64,000 bases of DNA, from assembly GCA_020850615.1 (NCBI GenBank), contig JADZEI010000018.1, forward strand, positions 142,801-206,800, given 5' to 3'. Origin of the DNA: Dehalococcoidia bacterium. GTDB taxonomy: Bacteria > Chloroflexota > Dehalococcoidia > Tepidiformales > Tepidiformaceae. Positions 1 through 8,551 of the stretch are shown piece by piece. Each line of letters opens with the position of its first letter. Positions within the stretch are counted from its first letter, which is position 1. The notes below the pieces were generated by a model, which worked only from the letters and a program-made list of their open reading frames with translations, was not told the DNA's origin and did no database searches. Made by a program: the position numbers and the translations under genes.

Positions 1-297
1 TATCGACCCGAGCGCGATGAGCGCGAACAGGCGCGTCGGATCGGACCAGGCGCGCGGCGCATAGCGGCCCGCGCCCAGGTCCCCCAGCGACGAGCGCGCC
101 ATCAGGTACCAGTCGCGCCAGAAGTACACCAGCAGCGCCGTGAGCGTCCCCAGGTGCAGCCCGACATCGAACGCGAGCCCCTGGTCGTCCCACCCGAACA
201 GGGCGGGGACGAGGATGAGGTGGCCGGAGGACGAAACGGGGAGGAATTCGGTGAGGCCCTGGACGATCCCGAGGATCGCGGCGCGGAGAAGGTCCAT
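1..297 (-). CDS. uppP: undecaprenyl-diphosphatase UppP/BacA, N-terminal part (runs off left edge)
   Basis: Dephosphorylates undecaprenyl pyrophosphate at the membrane to recycle the lipid carrier for peptidoglycan synthesis. The first 99 residues are present, starting from an ATG whose complement is at 295-297. They show the family's N-terminal signature: a hydrophobic start, then the [17 protein letters not shown] motif (about residues 11-27) with the conserved Glu and the SSSGH loop that form the active site, followed by a second helix with [17 protein letters not shown]. The rest of the protein lies beyond base 1. It is transcribed away from the L,D-transpeptidase gene, so the neighbourhood starts with two divergent cell-wall genes. 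Confidence 0.95.
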   Translation of the reverse strand, partial: MDLLRAAILGIVQGLTEFLPVSSSGHLILVPALFGWDDQGLAFDVGLHLGTLTALLVYFWRDWYLMARSSLGDLGAGRYAPRAWSDPTRLFALIALGSI

Positions 298-438
298 CGC
301 TGCGAGCGTCGGATTCGCAGCGGATACGAGCAACCGCGGGCGAACGGGCCGGCATCTTTCGTCAAGCTTCGAACCGGGGAGTAGCGGAGGAGCTGCGATT
401 CGTTAAGCTTGGTGGCTGGCGGGAGAAGCACTACGAAG

Positions 439-1095
439 ATGAACCGATCGCCCCTCGTGTTCCTGGCAGCGCTGCTGCTTGCCCTGGTCATTGCCGGCTG
501 CGACGGCGGCGGCACCACCGACGCGGCCACCGTAACGACGCCCGACGCCACCGCCGAGGCAACCAGCACCCCGGCCGAGCTGCCGCCCACGGCAACGCCA
601 ACGCCCGTACCTCCAATGCCAACCCCGACCGCGACGCCGCAGCCGACCCGCGCGACGCCCCCGCCGCCCACGCCAATCCCCCCGACGCCGACGCCCGCGC
701 GTCCGCCGGAGACCGGCCGCTGGATCGACGTCAACGTCTCGAACTACACGGTGCGGCTCATGGACGGCAAGACCGCGGTCGATTCGATCGGGCCGGTCGG
801 CGTGGGCCGCGAAATCGACACCGGCGTTTGGGAATCGACCGCAACCGGGCTGTTCCACGTCTACAGCATGGACGAGACGCTCGTGTACGACGCGCCCTAC
901 GACACCTACATCAGCCACTGGGTGGGCTTCGACCCGAGCCTCGCGAACGGCTTCCACTCCTTCCTGAAGGACCAGGGCGGCAAGGTGGTCGACAGCTCGA
1001 CCGGGAACGTCTCGAACGGCTGCATCCGCGTGGGCCGGGCGGACGCGCTCTACGCCTTCGCCGACATCGGCATGCCCGTCTGGGTGCACCGCTGA
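439..1095 (+). CDS. lipoprotein L,D-transpeptidase (YkuD domain)
   Basis: A predicted cell-wall cross-linking enzyme that makes 3-3 links between meso-DAP stem peptides outside the membrane. The ATG at 439 is preceded by a purine-rich GGGAGAAG; an upstream in-frame start at 409 would put extra charge before the signal peptide, so 439 is preferred. The 218-residue product begins with a lipoprotein signal peptide ending in VIAGC (Cys21). A Thr/Pro-rich wall-spanning linker follows (about residues 30-95), then a YkuD domain with the HSFL motif and the SNGCIR catalytic motif (nucleophile near Cys195). A strong hairpin terminator follows. Known from the family: catalysis by the Cys in S-x-GC-x-R. 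Inferred: peptidoglycan substrate. Confidence 0.92.
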   Translation: MNRSPLVFLAALLLALVIAGCDGGGTTDAATVTTPDATAEATSTPAELPPTATPTPVPPMPTPTATPQPTRATPPPPTPIPPTPTPARPPETGRWIDVNVSNYTVRLMDGKTAVDSIGPVGVGREIDTGVWESTATGLFHVYSMDETLVYDAPYDTYISHWVGFDPSLANGFHSFLKDQGGKVVDSSTGNVSNGCIRVGRADALYAFADIGMPVWVHR

Positions 1096-1115
1096 CACGT
1101 CCTGCGCCACGAACA

Positions 1116-1145
1116 CGAAGAGGCCCCCGGTTGGGGGCCTCTTCG
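1116..1145. terminator. bidirectional intrinsic terminator
   Basis: A perfect 13-bp stem (1116-1128 with 1133-1145) closes a GGTT tetraloop between two convergent genes, the L,D-transpeptidase and the LPxTG-like secreted protein. There is no long T tract on either side, but the strength of the stem and the convergent position make it a likely shared terminator. Confidence 0.85.
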
Positions 1146-1169
1146 TATGTGCCAACAGGGGAGCTGCGG

Positions 1170-1742
1170 CTAGCGCTGCTTCTCCTGGGCCCGGCGGCGG
1201 ATGGCCAGGCCCGCGCCCGCCGCGATCGCGGCGGCACCAAGCCCGAGGACGACGGTGCTCGCGTCGCCGCTGCCATCGGCGGCCTGCCCCGAGCCCGTCT
1301 GCGGGGCGCGCGGCGTGCTCGTCGCGGTGGCGGTGGTCGTCGCCGTGGTGGTCGCCGTCGGCGTCGCGGTCGCCTGCGAGCCGACGGACAGGTTCACCTG
1401 GTTGAGCTGGTAGTTCAGCCAGCTGCCGGTACCGGCGGTGGCGCCGTTCACGAGCAGCGTCACCGTCGAGCCGACGGCGCCGCAGCCCGGGTTTTCCGTG
1501 TTGTTCGGCGCCACGTCGACGACGTAGTTCATCGCACCGCCCTGCGAGAACACGGTCGTAACGCCGCACGTGGCCGAACCTACCTGGGCTGTGACGGTGG
1601 TCCCGGCGGGCGCCGGCGCACCGTCGATGGTGACGGTCCCCGCGAACCGCGCCGGCGGGTCGTTCGGGGCCTGGGCGAATGCCGTGCCCGCGCCGAGCGC
1701 GAGCGCACCGGCGAGGGCGAGGGCGGACGTAAGAACCTTCAT
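1170..1742 (-). CDS. small secreted protein with LPxTG-like C-terminal sorting signal
   Basis: I do not recognise the central domain. The 190-residue product starts at ATG 1742, with GGGAG 11 nt upstream; a GTG four codons earlier is possible but worse spaced. It has a classic signal peptide ending in AFAQA (about residue 24), then a beta-rich region with two Cys residues, then a Thr/Ala repeat stalk (TATATPT-like). The C-terminus reads APQTG, then a Gly/Ser/Asp spacer, a hydrophobic stretch and RRRAQEKQR. That is the architecture of a sortase substrate: an LPxTG-like pentapeptide, a membrane span and a basic tail. No sortase gene is in the window. The neighbour downstream in transcription is the L,D-transpeptidase (convergent); the IPT protein lies upstream on the same strand. 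Confidence 0.8.
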   Translation of the reverse strand: MKVLTSALALAGALALGAGTAFAQAPNDPPARFAGTVTIDGAPAPAGTTVTAQVGSATCGVTTVFSQGGAMNYVVDVAPNNTENPGCGAVGSTVTLLVNGATAGTGSWLNYQLNQVNLSVGSQATATPTATTTATTTATATSTPRAPQTGSGQAADGSGDASTVVLGLGAAAIAAGAGLAIRRRAQEKQR

Positions 1743-1762
1743 GCGCAGAATCACTCCCGTGG

Positions 1763-3745
1763 TCAGCTGGTTGTCGGTGCCGCCGGGACCGTCCAGGCGA
1801 TCTGGCCGGTGGCGCTGATGGCGACGAAGTACGCTTCGCCGTAGTCGAGCGTGGTGAAGTCGTTGGCGCCGGGGACGTCTTCGTTGCCCGGGAAGTTCGC
1901 CTCCCAGGACTGCGACGCGCGGTCCCAGCGGTAGATGGCCGTCACCTGGCCGGAGATGTCGTTGCCGACACCCTCTTCGAGGTCGCCCGAGAGCGCATCT
2001 TCGATGTTCGCGTTGTCCGGGCCGAGCCAGGCGATGAGCGTCCAGCGCGGGCTGAGGGCGTAGGTCACGGTCTCGGCCGCTTCGTACGTGAACTCGGCGA
2101 CGCTGGTCACCGCGCTCGTCCCGGCCGCGTTGGTGACGCGGATGTCGACGTCGCCAGCGGCGTGCGCGGGCGCGACGGCGGTGATGCTCGTGGCGCTGTT
2201 GACCGTGAAGCTGGTGGCCGCCACGCCGCCGAAGGTGACGCCCGTGATGCCGGTGAAGCCCGTGCCCGTGATGGTCACGGTCGTCCCGCCCGCGGTGGAG
2301 CCGCTGGTGGGCGTGATCCCGGTGATGACCGGCGCGTTGCTGTACGTGTACTGGGTCGCCGAGCCGGTGGCGCTCGTGCCGCCATTTGCCTCGACCGTGA
2401 TGTTCACCGTCCCGGCTGTGCCCGCGGGCGCGACGGCCGTGATTGTGTCCGCGTCGACGACGGCGAAGCTGGTCGCTTCAACGGTGCCGAAGAAGACCTC
2501 GGCGACGCCAACGAAGCCGGTGCCGGTGATGGTCACGTTGTTCCCGCCCGCGAGCGGGCCGCCCGCCGGGTCGACGCTGGTGACCGTCGGGACCGCCGTG
2601 TAGGTGAACGTGGAGGCTGCGCCGGTGGCGCTGGCGCCAGCGGGCGTCGTCACCTGGACGAGTGCCGCACCGGCCGAACGCGCCGGGGTCACGGCGGTGA
2701 TGGTGGTCGGGCTGACGACCGTGTACGAGGCAGCCGCGGTGCCGCCGAACGTCACCGACGTCGCGCCCGTGAAGTTGGTCCCGGTGATGGTGACCGTCGT
2801 CCCGCCCGCGATGGGCCCGCTCGTCGGCGAGAGGCTCGTCACGGTCGGCACTACCGAACCAAAGGTGAACTTGCTGGCCGCGCTCGTGGCGCTGGTCCCG
2901 GCCGGCGTCGTCACGGTCACATCGACAATGCCGGCCGCGTGCGCCGGGGTGGTGGCCGTGATTGTGTCGGCGTCGACGACGGTGAAGCTGGCTGCGTCGA
3001 TGGTCCCGAAGTTGACGTCAGTGGCGCCGGTGAACCCCGTGCCCGTGATGGTCACGACAGTGCCGCCCGCGATGCCGCCGGTCGTCGGCGAGAGCGACGT
3101 CACCGTCGGCGCCACGGCCGTGTAGGTGAACTCGGAGCCCGCGCCGGTGGCGCTCGCCCCGCCGGGCGTGGTGACCACAACCTGGACGTCGCCCGCTGCG
3201 TGCGCCGGGGCCGTCGCGGAGATGGTCGTCGCATTGACCACGGTCACGCCGGTCGCTGCAGTGCCACCGAAGGTCACCGTCGGCGCACCGGTGAACCCGG
3301 TGAAGTTCGTACCTGTGATGGTGACCACGGTCCCGCCGGTCACCGGCCCGTTATCGGGGCTGAGTGCGGTCACGGTGGGCGCGCCAACGTACGTGTAGCC
3401 GTCCGCCACGATCACCGAGTCGGGGTCGCTATTGGTGACTTCAACGTCCACGGCGCCCGCTCCGATCCCGGAGGGGACAACGACCGAGAGGCTGGTCGTG
3501 CCGCTGACGGTGACCGATGTCGCCACGACGCCGCCGAAGTCAACCGTCGTCCCGGCATCGAAGTTCGTCCCGGTGATGGTGATGGTGTTGCCACCCCCGA
3601 TAGGACCCTCGTCCGGGTCGATGCTGGTAATGGTGGGCGTAGCCGCTCGCGCGACTGCCGCCGGCAGGATGGCCAGCGCGATGAGCGCGAGGACCACTGC
3701 CACGGCCAACGGCCGGGGCGCACTTCGCCTGTTGGCAGATTGCAT
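1763..3745 (-). CDS. exported protein with six IPT/TIG immunoglobulin-like domains
   Basis: The 660-residue product starts at ATG 3745, seven bases after GGAGG; an ORF extension to 3820 has no ribosome site and adds non-signal sequence. The N-terminus is a signal peptide (RRS then a long hydrophobic run ending AVARA). Six tandem IPT/TIG domains of about 85-90 residues follow, each opening with a P-T-V/I-T-S motif and containing G-G-T-x-V-T-I-T-G-T-x-F. The last roughly 100 residues form a different module rich in Trp and acidic residues (WTLIAWLG, YRWD, LDYGEAYFV), a C-terminal domain often seen on Chloroflexota surface proteins. There is no lipobox or sorting signal. Likely a secreted or wall-associated binding protein; the ligand is unknown. 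Confidence 0.88.
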   Translation of the reverse strand: MQSANRRSAPRPLAVAVVLALIALAILPAAVARAATPTITSIDPDEGPIGGGNTITITGTNFDAGTTVDFGGVVATSVTVSGTTSLSVVVPSGIGAGAVDVEVTNSDPDSVIVADGYTYVGAPTVTALSPDNGPVTGGTVVTITGTNFTGFTGAPTVTFGGTAATGVTVVNATTISATAPAHAAGDVQVVVTTPGGASATGAGSEFTYTAVAPTVTSLSPTTGGIAGGTVVTITGTGFTGATDVNFGTIDAASFTVVDADTITATTPAHAAGIVDVTVTTPAGTSATSAASKFTFGSVVPTVTSLSPTSGPIAGGTTVTITGTNFTGATSVTFGGTAAASYTVVSPTTITAVTPARSAGAALVQVTTPAGASATGAASTFTYTAVPTVTSVDPAGGPLAGGNNVTITGTGFVGVAEVFFGTVEATSFAVVDADTITAVAPAGTAGTVNITVEANGGTSATGSATQYTYSNAPVITGITPTSGSTAGGTTVTITGTGFTGITGVTFGGVAATSFTVNSATSITAVAPAHAAGDVDIRVTNAAGTSAVTSVAEFTYEAAETVTYALSPRWTLIAWLGPDNANIEDALSGDLEEGVGNDISGQVTAIYRWDRASQSWEANFPGNEDVPGANDFTTLDYGEAYFVAISATGQIAWTVPAAPTTS

Positions 3746-3942
3746 GCATGTACCTCCTTCGAGCGGCAGTGTCTTGCGGCCCGGAGTGGCAATCTGTTGC
3801 CAGCAGGCGGAGGCGCGCAAAAAACATGTAACGTTCGAGCATTCCTTTACCCGGCCTATCGCATGTCAGGTTCACAGGACCGGCCACGCGGGCAGCGAAT
3901 GCCACGTCCACGCCGCGATTGGAGCGAGCGCCCGGGGCCGAG

Positions 3943-3948
3943 TAGCCT
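3943..3948 (+). promoter_or_regulatory. -10 box of a leaderless promoter (TAGCCT)
   Basis: TAGCCT is followed by exactly six bases and then the ATG at 3955. With the usual distance from -10 to transcription start the mRNA would begin at or next to the A of ATG. No Shine-Dalgarno sequence is present. Confidence 0.6.
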
Positions 3949-3954
3949 GCACCC

Positions 3955-4275
3955 ATGACTGATCCCGGCCCGGTCCTTTCGGGGCGCCTCCAGGGCGCGT
4001 TGTTCGATGAGTGCGCGGAGTGGGTCTGGCAGCAGCTCCAGGAAGACGGCGTCATGCTCGCCGGCGAGCTCGTGGACCTCATCCTCAAGACGGAGCGGGA
4101 GCTCGCCGTCCAGGCGCGGCCGCTCCCGGAGATTGCCCGCGTCCTCGAAGACGAGTTCCGCATGCGCGGCATCGCGGGCAACCCGGCGCCGCTCGACAGC
4201 CGCCTCATCGAAGCCGTGCTCCAGTGGGAAGACGACTTCCTCGGGTTCGCCGGCATCCCGCGCGCCGAAAGCTGA
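3955..4275 (+). CDS. hypothetical protein, 106 aa, acidic and helical
   Basis: I do not recognise this family. The product is soluble, acidic and predicted helical (LDECAEWVWQQLQEDGVMLAGELVDLIL, split here by description: a Trp/Gln-rich helix then a Leu-rich helix), without signal peptide, Cys motifs or membrane spans. The start is fixed by a TAGCCT box six bases upstream, fitting the leaderless pattern used repeatedly in this window. It sits alone between the divergent IPT protein and the glmS leader. Codon use matches its neighbours, so it is probably a real gene. Confidence 0.7.
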   Translation: MTDPGPVLSGRLQGALFDECAEWVWQQLQEDGVMLAGELVDLILKTERELAVQARPLPEIARVLEDEFRMRGIAGNPAPLDSRLIEAVLQWEDDFLGFAGIPRAES

Positions 4276-4290
4276 CGCGCCCGCCCCGGG

Positions 4291-4319
4291 TTGACCGCCG
4301 CGAAATCCGACGCAAGACT
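4291..4319 (+). promoter_or_regulatory. candidate promoter of the glmS leader (TTGACC-N17-AAGACT)
   Basis: TTGACC at 4291-4296 and AAGACT at 4314-4319 are separated by 17 bases, a near-consensus sigma-70 layout. Transcription would start near 4326, about 60 bases before the glmS ribozyme cleavage site. Confidence 0.55.
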
Positions 4320-4385
4320 GGCGGACAGGCCCATCACGGAGGTGCGCGCGCAACAGCATCCGGTTTCAGCGAGGGCAGTGACTTC

Positions 4386-4518
4386 GTAGCGCCAGGTCCG
4401 CTCCGGCGGATGACGAGGCGGGGGCAGTATCGAAAGACTCGGCGGATGGCCCCCCGGCAGGCACAGCCGTAAGGCGTCACACAAACCAGCTTGGGCAACC
4501 GGCTGACAACGGTGCGCC
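4386..4518 (+). ncRNA. glmS self-cleaving ribozyme (glucosamine-6-phosphate responsive)
   Basis: A cis-acting ribozyme in the 5' leader of glmS. When glucosamine-6-phosphate binds, it cleaves its own mRNA and so lowers GlmS synthesis. The conserved core elements occur in order: AGCGCCAG at 4388-4395 (cleavage predicted between A4388 and G4389), TGACGAGG at 4411-4418, TATCGAAAGACTCGGCGGAT at 4428-4447 followed by a CCCCC run that closes P2.1, ACAGCCGTAAGG at 4463-4474, ACAAACC at 4481-4487 and GGCTGACAACGG further 3'. The 3' segment GCGCC (4514-4518) can pair with GGCGT (4473-4477) as the outer P3 helix. The match to the family consensus is much too long to be chance. About 126 bases separate it from the glmS ATG. 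Confidence 0.96.
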
Positions 4519-4644
4519 AGGTGCCAGGGCTCGCGCAGCCCTCTTCCCCACTCCCTCACACGCATCTTCCGAACCTGCCGCCGGGGCCACGGACCCCGCC
4601 GGCGCAGGCTGCCGCGGTGTATCCGCGGCGTGGGAGTGAACTGT

Positions 4645-6501
<1,857 letters not shown>

Positions 6502-6519
6502 CGGCCGGGGCGAGACTCC

Positions 6520-6547
6520 GGGCGGGCGCCGTCAGTCGCGCCCGCCC
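6520..6547. terminator. hairpin between convergent glmS and ABM-fold genes
   Basis: A 9-bp stem (6520-6528 with 6539-6547, GGGCGGGCG/CGCCCGCCC) closes a 10-base loop in the gap between two convergent genes. No T tract follows, so termination is inferred from position and stability. Confidence 0.5.
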
Positions 6548-6554
6548 CTCGGCA

Positions 6555-6878
6555 TCACGCGGCCACCGGCAGCGCGACGATGTTCGCGAAGGTGCCCGCG
6601 GCGCCGCGGTCGAGCTCGAAGTCGCGGTCGTTCCCGTCTTCGAGCCACGGGTTCAGCATCAGCCGCGCATAGAACTCCGAGTGCCGGAACGTCGCGAGGC
6701 TCTGTTCGTCTTCCCAGATGATGATGCCGCCGGCGATGTGCTTGTCTTCGCCGACGATGTAGCGAGCTGAGACGGCGCCGGGGAACTCCTCGACGGCGAG
6801 CTCGACGATGGCACCGTAGCGGTCGAGCCGCCCGGCCGGGACGTCACAGGTGCGGAAGGTCAGGACCTGGATCTGCAT
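6555..6878 (-). CDS. small ABM/dimeric alpha-beta-barrel protein (copy B)
   Basis: A 107-residue stand-alone ferredoxin-like (dimeric alpha-beta barrel) protein. It begins MQIQVLTFRT, has a central beta strand HIAGGIIIWEDEQS and the FRHSEFYARLMLNP helix typical of antibiotic-biosynthesis-monooxygenase-like or YdhR-like proteins. AGGAG precedes the ATG at 6878. It is a diverged paralogue of the gene directly upstream (6909-7226): both start M-x-I-Q-V-L-T-F-R-T and share FRHS. The function is unknown; relatives range from cofactor-free oxygenases to heme-binding proteins and simple scaffolds. The two genes form a short minus-strand operon. Confidence 0.75.
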   Translation of the reverse strand: MQIQVLTFRTCDVPAGRLDRYGAIVELAVEEFPGAVSARYIVGEDKHIAGGIIIWEDEQSLATFRHSEFYARLMLNPWLEDGNDRDFELDRGAAGTFANIVALPVAA

Positions 6879-6908
6879 GGTCGTTCTCCTTGTCGTCGTT
6901 GGGCGGTG

Positions 6909-7226
6909 TCAGGCGGCGATGCCGATGATCTCGGCGAGCGAACGCGGCGCCGGGGCTTCGAACGCGAACGACTTCTCGTCCACGTCGTCCCAGCGGGGGT
7001 CCATCGACACCCAGGCGAACAGGTCGCTGTGGCGGAAGCGCTCCATCGACAGGCGGTCGTGCCAGACGATGAGCAACTCGACCCGGTTCTCCGCGCTGTC
7101 TTCGAGGAAGCGGTGCGTCGCGAGCCCGGGGTAGGTCGGGATCGCGGCGTCGAGGACGCCGGCGATGGAACCGGCGGCGGGTGCCGCCGATTCGGATGTG
7201 CGGAACGTGAGCACCTGGATGTACAT
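6909..7226 (-). CDS. small ABM/dimeric alpha-beta-barrel protein (copy A)
   Basis: A 105-residue protein starting at ATG 7226 (MYIQVLTFRT) after GAGGAGAGG; the longer frame to 7265 lacks a ribosome site. It is the tandem paralogue of 6555-6878, with the same opening strand, a VELLIVWHDRLSMERFRHS core and an acidic C-terminal half. The small size, no cofactor motif and the paired arrangement suggest a hetero- or homodimer of ABM-like domains. The substrate is unknown. Confidence 0.75.
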   Translation of the reverse strand: MYIQVLTFRTSESAAPAAGSIAGVLDAAIPTYPGLATHRFLEDSAENRVELLIVWHDRLSMERFRHSDLFAWVSMDPRWDDVDEKSFAFEAPAPRSLAEIIGIAA

Positions 7227-7384
7227 CTGCCTCTCCTCTGGCGCCGCGAGGCGGCGTGGTCTCATCCTTGGCGTTCGCGGGCGCGGCCTCCATGGGCCGC
7301 CTCACAGAGGGCATGGGACGAAAGGCGGAGTGGCGCCGCCCCGCGTGAGCCACTGCACAGTGCGGCCGTTGCCGGGCGCCGCCC

Positions 7385-7390
7385 TATAAT
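7385..7390 (+). promoter_or_regulatory. perfect -10 box TATAAT of a leaderless promoter (dgt)
   Basis: A consensus TATAAT is followed by six bases and the GTG at 7397. The predicted transcription start falls on the start codon, so the GTG is chosen as start without any Shine-Dalgarno sequence. Confidence 0.75.
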
Positions 7391-7396
7391 CCCGGC

Positions 7397-8455
7397 GTGG
7401 ATCCGTGGGATGTGCGACGGCGGCTGGAAGCGAGCGAGGAGCTGCTCAGCCCGTTCGCTGCGCGCGGCCGCACCTCGAAGGGACGCCGCGAGCCGGAGGA
7501 GCCTTCGCCCCTGCGCCTCGAGTACCAGCGCGACCGCGACCGCATCCTCCACACGAAGGCGTTCCGGCGGCTGAAGCACAAGACGCAGGTGTTCATCGCG
7601 CCCGCGCTCGACCACTACGTCACGCGGCTCACGCACACGCTCGAAGTCGCGCAGGTGGCGCGCACGATCACCCGCGCGCTCAACCTCAACGAGGACCTGG
7701 CCGAGGCAGCTGCCCTCGGGCACGACATCGGCCACGGCCCGTTCGGGCACGCCGGTGAGGAGGCGCTCGCGGAGTGCCTGCCCGAGGGGTTCCGCCACAA
7801 CTACCAGTCCGTCCGCGTGCTCAATGTGCTCGAGAACGGCGGCCAGGGACTGAACCTGATGTACGAAACGCTCGACGCGATCGAGAAGTCCAGCAAGGCC
7901 CGCGAGGACATCTTCGCCGTGGGCTGGGGCGTCCCGGCCACGCTCGAAGGCCAGGTCGTGAAGGTCGCCGATGCCGTCGCCTATGTGAACCACGACATCG
8001 GCGACGCCGTGCGCGCGGGGCTGATCCGCGAGAGCGACCTCCCTGACGCCGCCCGGCGCGTGCTGGGCACGTCGAAGGGCGCGCGGCTCAACGCACTCGT
8101 GACCGACATCGTCGCGGCGAGCTGGCCGGCCACGGGCGCGGGCGGCGTAGCCCTGCCGGTCATCGCCTTCAGCCCGGAGGTCGCCGCTGCCGTGAACGAG
8201 CTCCGCGAGTTCATGTTCCAGCGCGTGTACCTCTACGACAGCACCCGGAAGGAGGCCGAGCGTGGCAAGCGCGTCGTCATCTTCCTCTTCGAGCACTTCG
8301 CCCGGCACCCGGAGCTCATCTCGCCGGACTACTCGCTGGCGGGCGACCCGGTGGAACGCCGCGCGGCCGACTACGTCAGCGGGATGACCGACCGCTACGC
8401 GCTGCGGCTGGCGCGCGAACTGGGCTGCAGCGAGGCGCTCGATTGGGTTACGTAA
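7397..8455 (+). CDS. dgt: deoxyguanosinetriphosphate triphosphohydrolase-like protein (HD domain)
   Basis: Hydrolyses dNTPs (classically dGTP) to nucleoside and triphosphate, affecting dNTP balance. The 352-residue product carries the dGTPase-type HD motifs: RRLKHKTQVF and the first metal His in TRLTHTLEVAQVAR (about residue 75), then AAALGHDIGHGPFGHAGE (residues 112-129) with the paired HD and following His, and a late Asp in KVADAVAYVNHDIGD. Length and N-terminal REPEEPSPLRLEYQRDRDR block match the bacterial YpgQ-like/dGTPase type 2 subfamily. A TATAAT box lies six bases before the GTG, predicting a leaderless transcript. A second transcript start follows downstream for the next gene. Confidence 0.93.
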   Translation: MDPWDVRRRLEASEELLSPFAARGRTSKGRREPEEPSPLRLEYQRDRDRILHTKAFRRLKHKTQVFIAPALDHYVTRLTHTLEVAQVARTITRALNLNEDLAEAAALGHDIGHGPFGHAGEEALAECLPEGFRHNYQSVRVLNVLENGGQGLNLMYETLDAIEKSSKAREDIFAVGWGVPATLEGQVVKVADAVAYVNHDIGDAVRAGLIRESDLPDAARRVLGTSKGARLNALVTDIVAASWPATGAGGVALPVIAFSPEVAAAVNELREFMFQRVYLYDSTRKEAERGKRVVIFLFEHFARHPELISPDYSLAGDPVERRAADYVSGMTDRYALRLARELGCSEALDWVT

Positions 8456-8496
8456 ACCAACGTGAACCGGACGAACAAATCCGTCCAATTGCAACC

Positions 8497-8525
8497 TTGC
8501 GGGTACTCAGGAGCGTCCAGATAAT
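8497..8525 (+). promoter_or_regulatory. candidate promoter TTGCGG-N17-GATAAT
   Basis: TTGCGG (8497-8502) and GATAAT (8520-8525) are spaced by 17 bases. The expected transcription start is at 8531-8532, the ATG of a five-codon mini-ORF that ends three bases before the start of the SH3/CARDB gene. Confidence 0.5.
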
Positions 8526-8530
8526 CGTTC

Positions 8531-8548
8531 ATGGTGGCGAACAAATAG
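8531..8548 (+). CDS. possible leaderless mini-ORF MVANK
   Basis: Five sense codons and TAG, starting five bases after the GATAAT box and ending at 8548, only three bases before the ATG at 8552. If translated it would deliver terminating ribosomes to the next start codon, which itself has no Shine-Dalgarno sequence. It could equally be chance. Confidence 0.25.
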   Translation: MVANK

Positions 8549-8551
8549 CCC

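Noticed and set aside
3746..3900. c-di-GMP riboswitch before the IPT protein
   Set aside because: A GGCAAC and a GGGCCGCAAG segment look slightly similar, but the order and paired arms of the GEMM class cannot be formed.
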